From Dryococelus australis (lineage: Eukaryota > Arthropoda > Insecta > Phasmatodea > Phasmatidae), in NCBI GenBank assembly GCA_029891345.1, contig CM057005.1, forward strand, positions 61,149,760 through 61,213,759: a DNA stretch of 64,000 nucleotides, in the 5' to 3' direction. A model generated the notes under the pieces. That model was not told where the DNA came from, made no database searches, and saw only the letters and a program-made list of their open reading frames with translations. Position 1 is the first letter of the stretch. Every line of letters starts with the position of its first letter. Made by a program: the position numbers and the translations under genes. Positions 14,546-25,439 of the stretch are shown one piece after another.

Positions 14546-15873
14546 CATTTTAAAGGCACAGGGTTTACAAACTCGAAAAACTGTGTTTACCAGCCGTTTT
14601 AAATGTTCCTATTTATTCGACAGCGCACTTACATGTATAACATACATGATGTTACGTGCAGTATATGTTTGTTGATTATATATTATAGATTTATCATTGC
14701 AAGTAAGTAGTATCAATGGAATTAATTAGTTTTCATTTAGAAGTGTGCTAACGTGTAAAATAAATGCGATGAGAACATTACGCTCACAATTCCTATTGAA
14801 TTATAATTTAATTTAATTTGGTTTTGTTTTGAATAGAGAAACAACGCATAGACTAACTCACTGATATATTCTGCCGCATTCACTGCATACTGCACTTCAA
14901 ACGTGTTGAATGGCGTGACTAGTTGGCTACAGAACGATAAAAGTTTGCAAAGGGAAAGAAACTACTGAGAAACGAGACAAACCATTGTTTCATTGCATTG
15001 TAAAAAACAAATAATAGCCTGAAATTCCAAACATTCTTGTACAAAATCTTATAATCTAGTGATTTAGAGAATAGAAAGCTTTAATAAACCGATCAAGATT
15101 AGGCCGGCCACAAAATCTGGCCCACAGAGCAACACAGCAAGTGGATTTATTCACTTTGAATTTATGTAGTATGTAATCAAAATACTCATATCTCGCGAAT
15201 CATTAATTCAATTTCAATGACCGATAACTTCTTGGATTCCCCTTACAATTCTCTACGAATTGATATGTAAATGGATACGATTTAGTGAGTAGTTGTCTAA
15301 GCATTTAACCAAAAATCTCAAAAAAGGAACTTATAATAGCAGTACTACTTGTAACACCTTCATTAACTGGAAACACATTTCAATTGAAAGATGTACTACT
15401 CCGAAAGTATAGTAATATGCAATCTTAATTGCACCTAATTACAAAATGAAGACAAGAGAAAACGAAAATGAAATTATGGATGTCTGGTGGGAAACCTCTA
15501 TGATGATGATCAAGAACGATCAAGAAAGATGCAAAAGTAGTATTCTGCTTTATCCGCGAATATGCAAGAACAGTTTGGAAAACAAGTAACACAAAGAACA
15601 ATAAAACTACTAACGAATAGCACTGAGGAACTGGGTTTAGGAACCTAGCAGTACAGCCGAATATAGGACGTTTTACTTATGACGGCAATGTATTTACATA
15701 TTTACATATACTTCTTTTATATCTGTGAAGTGCAATTATAATTGTTTGTTCCTAGAGTATTCCCCCACGCAAATTTGCCTTGCAGTGGCATAAAACTGAA
15801 ACTGAAACTGAACAGGAAGATGTCGCCTTGATTTTAATTATATAATTTTGTCAAACCTTCACTTTGAGCCCAG
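14546..15873. other. unannotated AT-rich DNA
   Basis: Nothing recognisable beyond short AT-rich repeats. Confidence 0.45.
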
Positions 15874-16890
15874 TGCTACATTCTAAATTCGGGTCAGTGG
15901 TAAACTATTGTTTCTCAGTGAAATTCAACCGCTCGAATCAGTGCAAATGGCTTCACTTAAAATCAGTGGAAAACCACATATTATTTCAGTGAAAAACTTT
16001 CACGTGTTGAAGTAGTGACGTGAAACAATTTCACTGGGTGAAAAGTTGACGACCGAATGCAGTGGCGAATTAATTATTGATTTTATTGAATTTAGCCAAA
16101 AAAAAAAAAAAGTATCTGAAATAAACATACTTACGATAGTTTAGTATTTATATTGCGTGGTTTACCGTAATTTAAAGAAGGAAAAACAATGTCGGAGGTG
16201 GCTGGGATTGAACACATACACCATTTCCATTTCGCTTTTAGGCCATTACCTTACCATCTGCGTTACCAGGTTAAGTTAAAAATAAGAGAAAAATATATGT
16301 CTTATACTTCTTATCGAAATCATTAATATTTTAATTGTATTCCCTTACTTTTCGTATGTGGTTTTATTGGTACTGTTAGTATTGTTAAGACGAATACTAT
16401 TTATGAGTCCACTCTCTTCACCACATTATATGCAGTTTAAACGTTCAAACAGGGCGCTGTGGCGATTACATGAAAACGAAATGAAAACGGTAAAAACGTA
16501 ATGAAAGGCTGACTGTCTTTATTACATCGTAAAAAAGTGATTTGAAAGAAGAAACAAATTTTCGGCAGTGTTTTGTATTGGGTTTATTAGTTTATTCGTT
16601 GTTTCACGTGATACATATTGTTAAATGGGAATTTTTAAACGTTGTTTCGTAGTCATTTCTACACGTTGTTTAACTGATCCATCAGTCGAAAAACAAACCA
16701 CTAAAAAAACAGTGAAAAAAGTGACTGATGAATCAGTGGAAAACATCACTGAATCAATACGTGAAGTAAATCTGGCATGTTTTCACTGATTCATCAGTTA
16801 AATCTATTGAAGCTACTATTTAATCAGCCACGTATTGATGACTGGTTGTTACAGTGACATTTTCCCTGATTCAGATTTAGTGTGTATTGC
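15874..16890. mobile_element. TIR element 'family C', copy 1
   Basis: About 1 kb, bounded by imperfect inverted ends (CTAAATTCGGGTCAGTGG inward from the left; CTAAATCTGAATCAGGGA inward from the right). The interior repeats CAGTGAAA/CACTGATTC words. A subterminal inverted pair, GACTGATGAATCAGTGGAAA at 16721 and TTTTCACTGATTCATCAGTT at 16780, could form a hairpin. It carries a tRNA-like segment on the minus strand at 16195-16275. It has no coding capacity and matches 51555-52498 along its whole length. The superfamily is unknown. Confidence 0.7.
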
Positions 16891-17342
16891 AGCGTTTTGG
16901 TGGTATAGGCTATTCATAATAAAATTACCTCTTCTGAATGCTCTACTTTAAGATCTACGTGTATGCATGTTGTGTATTCTTCCGCCTTATGTATTATTAA
17001 CATTGTCATGGGTCTCATCAGTTTATTTCATGCGTCGGTCAAGTGAAACACTGAAATTATTAGAATAGTTAATATTTTACCAATATGCTCATTTTTGCAC
17101 TTCGATGCATATAAAAACAGAAAACGAAAGAAATAATTTAAATGATCAGAAATTGTTACCTTAAACATTTTATTCGATGTTAAGATATGGAATTACTTCC
17201 CAGCGAATACAGAAAATATGGGCCAGAACCGGGCCGGTAAAAACTATCCGACAAACTCTGGCCAGCCGATACCGGCCCGCTGTCCCATGCCAGAAGCGGC
17301 CCGATGGCAATATGGACTGGTGGCTAACTGTTGGCCGACAGT

Positions 17343-17466
17343 GTCGGGCCTGCAAAGGCTGGATGTTATTACGATGTCGGGCCTGCAAAGGCTGGATGTT
17401 ATTACGATGCCGGGCCTGCGAGGGCTGGATGTCGTTACGATGCCGGGCCTGCAGGGGCATGATGTC
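17343..17466. repeat. 33 bp tandem repeat, about 3.7 units
   Basis: Units start at 17343, 17376, 17409 and 17442. The first two are identical and the later ones carry a few substitutions. Confidence 0.9.
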
Positions 17467-18357
17467 CAGAAATAAGTAGTATAACAATGAGAAAAAAAAC
17501 TTATCTTTCCGATTAAAAACTTCAGTAATTGTAATTTCTTCTTAACAATGATTTATTTCATTGACTTGTCAATGCATTATATGATATGAAAATGTTTTGT
17601 TTGCCGAGCACGGGACTTGACCCTAAGACCCTTCAGTTAACAGTCCAGCACGCCGACCTATACACCATGTGGTTAGTTATTGATATTCTCCAGTAATTCA
17701 AAATATATCACCTCACAAATTATTATCAAGGAGAAAAAAATTAAATGACAATATAATAAATTATTTTTAAATGCTGATTATTTAGAAACTATTTCTCCAA
17801 AGGCTTGCAAACGAAATAGTTTGTGCTAGTTTTTAATGTATCTGTCAGATGGTTGTACCAATGGAAAAAAATTCGAAGTCAACAAATGCCATGGGCTACC
17901 ACGTGACACATATATAATCACGAAAAAATATGCTAACGGTTAACACACATTTCAAAAAAGACATCATGCCATTAACAGCTAACTAACATCTTGCCTATTC
18001 TAAACACTTTCGAAAAGTTTGTCGGGAAAAAGACGTCATATTTATATATTTATTGTGATTAAAAGCCTTGCCTCGAAAACATTACTGGGCCAGAATAAAT
18101 AAGATCATGGCCAGCTTACTGAAAAGACAAAGATGCTGTATGGGACTCGGCCCAGACACATTTTTAAGATGTTTGCAACATGTTTGCTCTGCCATATCAT
18201 GCCAACATATTTTCGATGATATCCATCTGTTATCCTAAAAAATCCAGCGGGCCATTGTCTTTTTTCTAAAGGCAAACATACTGTCTCAACAAAGACGTCA
18301 CGCCGTTGTCAGATGACTATCTTCTGGCATTGAAACGACTGTTGCCGACAGTACAGG

Positions 18358-18428
18358 TATCTGGCCGACAATTTGCCGACACTTTGCCGACAATTTGCCA
18401 ACACTTTGCCGACCCTTTGCCGACAGGT
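18358..18428. repeat. 11 bp tandem repeat (TTTGCCGACAN)
   Basis: Six near-perfect 11 bp units at the right end of the nested insertion, with alternating AAT/ACT spacers giving a 22 bp higher-order pattern. Confidence 0.88.
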
Positions 18429-18573
18429 TGTGTTTGCTGGGTTTCCATTCATCGTTACCAATTTTATTGCACGCATGTCACTCAGGGCGCCCGTTAAAAT
18501 ATATGCAGGTAGAAGCAGTGACTTTTTCTAAGGTCGATTTTCATAAGTGCTCACTTTATCGTGAACAATCTTT

Positions 18574-20950
18574 AAAATTAATGGAGCCCCAAAGAACATC
18601 AGCATGGCTTCAATACCAGTTAAATATACCCAGGCAGCGCGCCAGTGTAGTTAATCTGCCACTCGCCCCTGCCGATCGCCACAGCAGACTCGGCTATGAA
18701 GTGCTAGTAGTGCAACGTTGCCACGTTAACAGATGGTCAGGCGGTAGGAAGGTTGAAAAAAGGGGGGGGGGGGGGCTATAACGTTGAACATCGTCCTCTG
18801 CTTTTGTTGCTATAGTACTCAATACTTAAGTGTCGCGTTTCCTACGAATGCTTCTGCCATAGAATTATTTTCATCTCAAATAGGAGTGCAAAAAAATTAA
18901 ATTAAAGAATATAAGCACTTGTAAAAGAAATGATGAAGTTCAATAATAAAATGAATACCTTTTGCTGTGAGTAATTATGGTCTCCGTTTAATTTCGTGCT
19001 TTACATTTTAACAACCATAACCACACAGTGCCGGAACAACCGAAAGTCGTCAAATTATTGATAGATATAAACATGGTGATTATCTTTTGTGGCGTGAGTA
19101 AATTCAGTGCCTTCAAAAATAGTATATTTTAATATCATGCAAAAGCCAACTTGTAAAGTATGGCATTGGAACAATAAAAGTATTGGTTCGTGAAACTTTG
19201 GCACAACGAAACTAAACGTTGTTTAGAATGAATCGGATACAATGTAAGTTTAACCTGTGAACAATAAGCGAAGCACGTAAAGAAATACTGATATGGTATT
19301 ATTTGAGAGAAACAGAGCTGCATGTAATACTACACCCACCATCGACAATATCCACCACAGTTCTCGTATGCCAGTATTCGAACCGTGTTAATGTGTGTTC
19401 GAGATTCAGATGCAATGCCGTGAGACTGGCTGGTGCACTTACCACTAAACCACCACATCCCCTTCTTGAACAACCACAGAAAGAGCAGATATTAATAAAA
19501 TATATTTCAATCTGGAAAATTACCTTGAATAAAATGATTTATTTAAATTTTTGAATCTTTATATAGTTGGAAAATATTTTTCATATTAATCACTGAAATA
19601 ATAATGCAAATTAGTTTTGTAAACCCTTTTCGTTCCAGACCAAAAACATTGTAAAATTAAAAAATCTCAATGCTTTGTTATAAACGGAAATTAATTAGAG
19701 AAACCTAATTTTTATTGCAATTGTTACTTTTAGCATACATTTTTCAATAGGCCTATGACAGATTTAAGCACCAGTAATAAGAACACATTATGTTCTGCAG
19801 TTTTATGTTAACAACCCTAGTAGCCAAAAATAATGATAACTATTATATTTATAGACCATGACATAACACACGTGAAACTGAGGGCATCAAGATGTGCCCA
19901 CTTTAATGTAAAACATTTATTTAATGCTAATATTTTGCTTCGAAAAAATATCTTGTAGCTCCCTGCATGTGTTCTATTTATGTTATTACTTTATTTATGT
20001 GAATATTTTGAGTATTTTTAAATTACCGTAGAATTTTCAAGAAACGCTTATCACTATCGCAGATAATATTATAGTAATTTTGTCCTATAACACTTTAATA
20101 ATCAATAACTATTTCCTGTAATCCAAATTTGGTTAAGACATGTCGGGTAATCATCACAGTGCATGTAAATAGGCTTTTACTTTATGAACGGACCAAAATT
20201 GTTTAACTTTTCCGCATTATCATCACATGGAACAAAAAAACTGCGCGGATTATTTTAAGGACAAGCTAAACTTTACACACTTATAGAAGTTATCCACATT
20301 TGCTTTGGATTACAGTTAACAAGGCTCACTCAGGAATGTGTGAAGCAAATATGGAACTTGCAAAAAAATACTTTTTGGATAACGTGCTGTGTGTTTTTGA
20401 GTAATATTGGCCACTTACTGGAGAAGCACGCCGTGCATTTACAGTAGTTGATCGAGTATTCATTGGACTGAGAAATCTAGACTTCAGACCGTTGATTCCG
20501 ACACATTTCATGGTCTCTAATTATCGCATATATGAAAACATAATTTTACATAATGTATAATTTACTGTTTTTAGTGATTATCACTTTATGTTTTCAAAGA
20601 TCTCATGTGTGTGTTGGCAAGGGGATTTATAACCTAATACCTCATTTCAAATTTAAAATTATGCATGATTTGGAAGTAGTTTTTTCCAGGGGTTCAGTGT
20701 GGTCAATTCAAATGTATCATTTACTATTGGTTTCTCTGATCTGATGCAGGCAATTTCATAATTCCGACGGTTTTCACCACTAATTTACTTTAACTGCAAT
20801 ACATATAATGCCATATTCCCTGCAGCAGTTAGCCACGCACCTGAGACTTGGGAGGGGGCAGCCTGCCGAACATACCCGAAGTGGGACTTAGAAATATTTT
20901 CAGCTACACGAGATCGCTCATTTTTTGTGACGAGAAGTGTACATAATTAT
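18574..20950. other. unannotated sequence
   Basis: It contains a 13-base G run at about 18763-18775. A minus-strand tRNA-like block at about 19370-19460 (GGTTTAGTGGTAAGTGCACC with a GGTTCGAATAC B box) may be a SINE head. No protein-coding gene is supported. Confidence 0.4.
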
Positions 20951-21340
20951 AAATATAATTTAAAATTAAATTAATTTTATATTTACATACTTATATATTT
21001 ATTTATTTATTTATACAACTATACCTAATTATGTATAGTCCTATCATATAAACATAATAGGACCTGCGTGTTTTCTTCCAGGCGAACGAGTATTTGGATT
21101 TTCTCAGAGTGGTCCCATCACGCGAAGATGGATTCCGAATATGAAGGACTTCCTTTTTACCTCGACGAGATTGGAGCTGTGACCTGCATTATCGCTATCT
21201 GGATTGGATGCTCCATCGCTCCATCAATCTTTCGTAATCTTTCACAATCTTTCGGTTTGTGCCCTCCATTCATATGTATATAAATTACATTCGTTCACCA
21301 ACTGTATGATGCATGAACCTATGAGTTTATATATGCAGTA

Positions 21341-22376
21341 TTGAGTATCAGCCATTTGTCGTGTGGCGCATGTCCGATGCTGGTTAAAATGTATAAATTC
21401 GATCCTTTTATACATTTTCGTTTCAGTATCATTTTAGACTTGAAACAGTACAGACGTAAAATGTCAATGATGCATCTGCTATGCCACTTCTGTGGTAAAG
21501 AATTCACAGCTTTGCGAAATTTAAGGTGACCCGTGGAATGAAAAGTTCAAGTGTGACTTTTGAATGTCAATTCTGTCATATACATTTTTATCGTAGTGAT
21601 GCGTTAAGGAAACGTTCTAAAACTAGTAGCACTGGTTCTCTGCAGTTACAATCGGCTCCACCTGTTCTAGAAGATCGTAGTGGTATCATACGGATTGCCA
21701 AGCAAGATGTTACTCTACCCATACGCATTCATGCTGAAGATGAAGCTATCTCCCACGAATCGCGACACGGAAGCATATTTCCGAATACAGTATGCTGCAC
21801 CATCGCAGGACCATCGGGTTGCGGCAAGACATGCGTCCTACTGAGCCTGCTGGAGGAAGAGAACGGCCTTCTGTTCGAGAATGTGTACCTATACTCCAAC
21901 TCACTTCAGCAACCGAAATACCAGCGACTGGCACGAGTACTGCAAGCTGTGGATGGCGTGCATTATTTCCCATGCAGCGATAACGAAGCCATAATACCTC
22001 CGAGCGAAGCATTGCGAAACTCGATATTTGTCTTCGACGACATTACCTACGAGAAACAAACTTGTATTCAAGAATACTTTAACATGGGTCAACACGCGAA
22101 TGTTGACTGTGTGTACCTCAGCCAGACTTATTCGTGCATACCCAAATAACTGCTTCGCGACAATGCAAACATAATGGTGAAGTTTACGATGATCATGTTA
22201 ATACGGACATGCCTATATCAGATTTTATAGAAATGTGTGCCTTGTGCTGGAAAGAAAAATATGAATTTTTGACTATCGTTAAGGACTGTCTGCTACATAG
22301 GGGAAGGTACAGGCATGGGTTCGATCATACATCGCTGTCTGTCAAGAGGATACGACTACTGGGAACCAGAAAGTGA
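21341..22376 (+). pseudogene. zinc-finger plus packaging-type P-loop ATPase, broken
   Basis: A first frame (to a TGA at 21527-21529) carries the start of a C2H2 finger, CHFCGKEFTALRNLR. The next frame (first ATG 21538, open to TAA 22147-22149) has a second degenerate finger, CQFCHIHFYRSDALRKR, whose His ligands are lost. About 80 residues later comes a Walker A motif, GPSGCGKT, then VYLYSNSLQQPKYQ, and a Walker B, SIFVFDDIT. The motif order and the PKYQ/DNEAIIPPSEAL context match FtsK/HerA-superfamily genome-packaging ATPases of Polintons, adintoviruses and related DNA viruses. After the TAA, recognisable sequence continues for about ten residues, then shifts frame to 22376 (DDHVNTDMPISDF and GRYRHGFD). 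Visible breaks: a frameshift between the fingers, the stop at 22147, and a frameshift near 22180-22195. Family is likely; lineage is uncertain. Confidence 0.72.
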
Positions 22377-22546
22377 TGTAATCAATACCTCCTGCTACAT
22401 ATATGGGTACCGTTTCCGCAGAAGATAATGACGCCTCAGTTAATGCTAAAGTCGGAATGAGTGCAATCTAGTCGGTTTGTGTGGAAGGTACACTTGTAAG
22501 GTGTTTGTGTAATGTCAAAAAACTTTAAAATAGACGGTTATCAGTT

Positions 22547-22911
22547 CTAAATACTGATGAACATACAACTCCTGCTTCACAGAAAAATACACTAGATATC
22601 GAGGATGCAGCAGGAAGTGAAGCCAATCATAAAGACAGCATTTATGATGACTATTATGACAGTGATAGTGTTGAAGACGACGATTATTCCCTCGACGGTT
22701 CCACACATTTCCCCAACGAGATCCTTCGACAAGTGATGTAAAGAACACAGAATACATCGAATATACTGACGAAATGTTTACTGAAGATCCCAACAAACTT
22801 GTAGAGAGACTAAAATATTTGCTTGATAGGCAAAGACATGGGGATTACTCGACCATGAAAAAAGTGGTTATGATCATAAGAGCACTTAAGGATCGGTGTT
22901 ATATCAGCTGA
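22547..22911 (+). pseudogene. acidic linker and helical C-terminal domain of the same element
   Basis: A frame ending at TAA 22739-22741 is rich in Asp/Ser/Tyr (DDYYDSDSVEDDDYSLDG). A second frame overlapping it runs to TGA 22909-22911 and encodes EDPNKLVERLKYLLDRQR and a basic/hydrophobic helix-like tail. The pattern looks like one protein split by a single frameshift at about 22710. I infer that it was the C-terminus of the upstream ATPase protein because of its position and orientation, and because similar DPxxLVxRLxxLL tails occur, as I recall, in arthropod virus-like proteins. No function is assigned. Confidence 0.5.
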
Positions 22912-23189
22912 TGTGATGAAGTGCTTTCTTCTGAAAAGGTATTTACAAAATAATAATAAATTATTATAATAAAATGATTTGTTTTTCTTAATTTTAGTGA
23001 GTCGTATCCTCCTGTTGGCCTTTAAGTTTTAATAACATCAATATGTATTTAAAATATTTAATAAATTAAGCATGTAGTCAGTCATGCATCATGCGTTTAG
23101 CTACACTATTTAGTCGAAAAAAATATAGTTTTGAATCATAGGATGGAAAATGGCAATTGGCGTCATCTACTAATATGGCGGTCGCCTAC

Positions 23190-23345
23190 CAAGATAGCAG
23201 CCTCCAGTAATGTATAAACAAATGACGAACGAAAAAAACAAATATAGCGGCCTCCAGTAACATATAAACCAAGATGGTTGCCTCCAGTAGCATGTAAACA
23301 AAAATGGGTGCCTCTAGTAGCATGTAAAAAATGGCGAACGAAAAT
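23190..23345 (+). repeat. degenerate tandem repeat, GCCTCCAGTA-NATGTAAACAA units
   Basis: About four units of 35-45 bp, each with GCCTCCAGTA followed by a TGTAAAC segment and usually an AAGATGG/AAATGGC word. The reverse complement occurs at 60985-61140 in the second copy. Confidence 0.8.
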
Positions 23346-23589
23346 ATCATGAACGCTGAATGAGTATTGGTGAGGGGAGTAGGTGCGAGGGAGTCAGTCG
23401 TCTGCTGAGCATTGTGCTGGGGGGACCTTCGGAATAAAATAAAATAAAATAATTATTAAATAATATTTTAATAATTTGAATTATGATTAATTTTTTAATT
23501 GTTAATGATTTTTAATTATTAATCATTTATAATTATTAATAATTTATAATAATACATTTTTGGACTTGTTTTTATTGTTTTAGGGTTTT

Positions 23590-24070
23590 TATTTTCAAGG
23601 TCAAAGTTCAAGGTCACGGGTTACACGCCTTGGTCGGGGTCAAAGGTTATCTGTATACAATATGGATGCAAGATGGCTGATGCTTAGGTCTGAGTCCTTT
23701 CCTCCATACCCTGTATCGATTTGGCATAGGGTATGACTATAAAACTAATATGGCCGCCATTGCTCTGTAGGTCCGAAGGAAGCCCCCAAATTAATGAAAT
23801 TGGCAAAAATCGGATTTTGGGGGCTTGTTTTTGCACGAGGGGAGCTTCTACCATTGGAGGGGGGGGGGGTCCTTTCTGAGAAACCTTTTAATACTTTTTT
23901 TATTTTAAATAATTTATAGTAATAATATTTTTCGAATTTTTTTGAATATTTTAGATTTTTTTTTAATATTTTAGAATTTTGTGTAATTTTTTGATGTGTT
24001 TTTGGAATTTTTAAAAGTTTTTTTGAGGTCAAAGGTAGTCGGGGCAAGGTCAAAGGTCACATGGTTCAGG
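23590..24070 (+). promoter_or_regulatory. cluster of AGGTCA half-sites with a perfect DR1
   Basis: AAGGTCAAAGTTCAAGGTCA occurs near 23600-23620, GGGGTCAAAGG near 23637, and a perfect AGGTCAAAGGTCA at 24047-24059. AGGTCA direct repeats spaced by one base are the classic binding site of RXR/USP and HNF4-type nuclear receptors. The DR1 is identical at the homologous position in the opposite copy (60254-60266). Binding is inference; the conserved word is seen. Confidence 0.45.
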
Positions 24071-24084
24071 GGTAAACGGTCAAT

Positions 24085-24189
<105 letters not shown>

Positions 24190-25400
24190 CTGCAGATATT
24201 GTTTACTTATAAATTGCACCTTCATTACAAATCTATTAAATGGATCAACATTTAAATTCACAAAAATAAACGAATAAGTATTTATTTATTTTATGTAATT
24301 CCATCATTGATCAAAAAGTAATACTACCTTGCTTGGAGATGTATTTTATTCGATTTTTTTCGAGTTAATTCAGTATGTAATTTTAGGCTTAGTTACGGGC
24401 TACATCACTATGAAATCGTTATCAAACCGTATAATGTTTTACACAATAATATAAAACTATGAAATATATCGTTTCGTCTATTGATTATTGTTCAGATTTG
24501 CAAAAACCCAACAAAACATGTTTCCATATTTAGTTAAAAATCGAGATTGAGTTTCGTCAAATTTTCTTGCAAGTACGATTTTTTTCCTTACACCCTAAAC
24601 TCTAAAATATTCGGAAAGCAAAATATTTGTGAATTTATTACATATTTAAGATTGCTATTTTATTAATGCGACATTCAGTAGACTATTTTGTGCCTAAAGC
24701 ATTTATCTTTTATGTCCATTTTTGTCTACTAATAAATTTTTATAGATTGAAATCTTATTTCTATAATTTTAAATGAATAAAAATTGTCTTTAATTTGAAT
24801 GAAGAACACTTTATCATATGTAATTCCTAACTGGCTAAAAAAATTTATATTTAATTTCGTGTCCACCACCTATAAGTCTCTAATTTTTTACTATAGCTTC
24901 CAAATAGAGACATACATTTTCAATCCACGAGAATGAAATTGACGAACATAAAATTTTAACTGCTTCCATTTATCCGATCGTTATAAAGTTATTGTCTTGC
25001 GAAGTGTTCTGAAAACAAGCAAGCTTTGGTCAAAACTTTAGGTACAAAACACTAGAGGCTTATAAATACTATGGAATATGGAAGTTTTAAACCTGTTGGA
25101 TTTCTTCAATGAAATTTATCTGATTTTCTTAACATTAAGTTCAATCATAAAACTTTTACCCAACTTTTTAATATTTATTAGCTTAACGAACAATCAAAAT
25201 AGTGTAGAGGAACTTAGACAATTCTTACATAGAGGTATTATATGAAGACTAAAAATTACATTCATCACTTGCTGTTGATTTTTACAATTAATATTTTAGC
25301 TAAAATCTTAAAATATATTATTTTGCAATAACTGAGTTTAGATTACTAAATTTGTTACAGTTGAATAGTTTTGTAAGTGTCAGAATTTTTTTTTTTTTTT
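24190..25400. other. unannotated AT-rich DNA; possible diverged LTR
   Basis: The segment around 25200-25262 (GAACTTAGACAATTCTTACA then ATAGAGG and ATTACATTCATC) resembles 28618-28672 on the other side of the copia remnant, in the same orientation. This is what a pair of decayed LTRs would show. The evidence is thin because the match covers only about 65 bp. Confidence 0.35.
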
Positions 25401-25439
25401 TTTACTTTGGTTGTAATCTAACAATTACGAATAAGTTCA

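Larger units (their letters stand above)
17199..18441. mobile_element. 1.24 kb insertion with CCCAGC ends inside family B MITE
   Basis: The ends are inverted: CCCAGCGAATACA at 17199 and CCCAGCAAACACA read inward from 18441. A 2 bp (TT) host duplication is suggested by comparison with intact family B copies. Near the left end a 33 bp unit repeats about 3.7 times (17343-17466), centred on TCGGGCCTGCAAAGGCTGGA. Near the right end an 11 bp unit (CTTTGCCGACA-like) repeats about six times (18358-18428). A minus-strand tRNA-like block with B box GGTCAAGTCCC lies at 17611-17685. No transposase is visible, and short frames over the 33 bp repeat are artefacts. Confidence 0.75.
16903..18573. mobile_element. 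family B MITE, copy 1, split by a nested insertion
   Basis: The left half (16903-17198) and right half (18442-18573) together match the intact family B copy at 53024-53447. Family hallmarks are GTTGTGTATTCTTCCGCCTT, TCATGCGTCGGTCAAGTGAA, TTCGATGTTAAGATATGGAA and a 3' end GTGCTCACTTTATCGTGAAC. The interruption falls inside the CTACTTTCCATCCATCG segment. Confidence 0.8.

Noticed and set aside
17170-17487. Repetitive 'RARHRNNIQPLQ' and 'RACKGWMLLRC' proteins on both strands
   Set aside because: A 33 bp repeat is a multiple of three and keeps several frames open at once. All lie inside a non-coding nested insertion.
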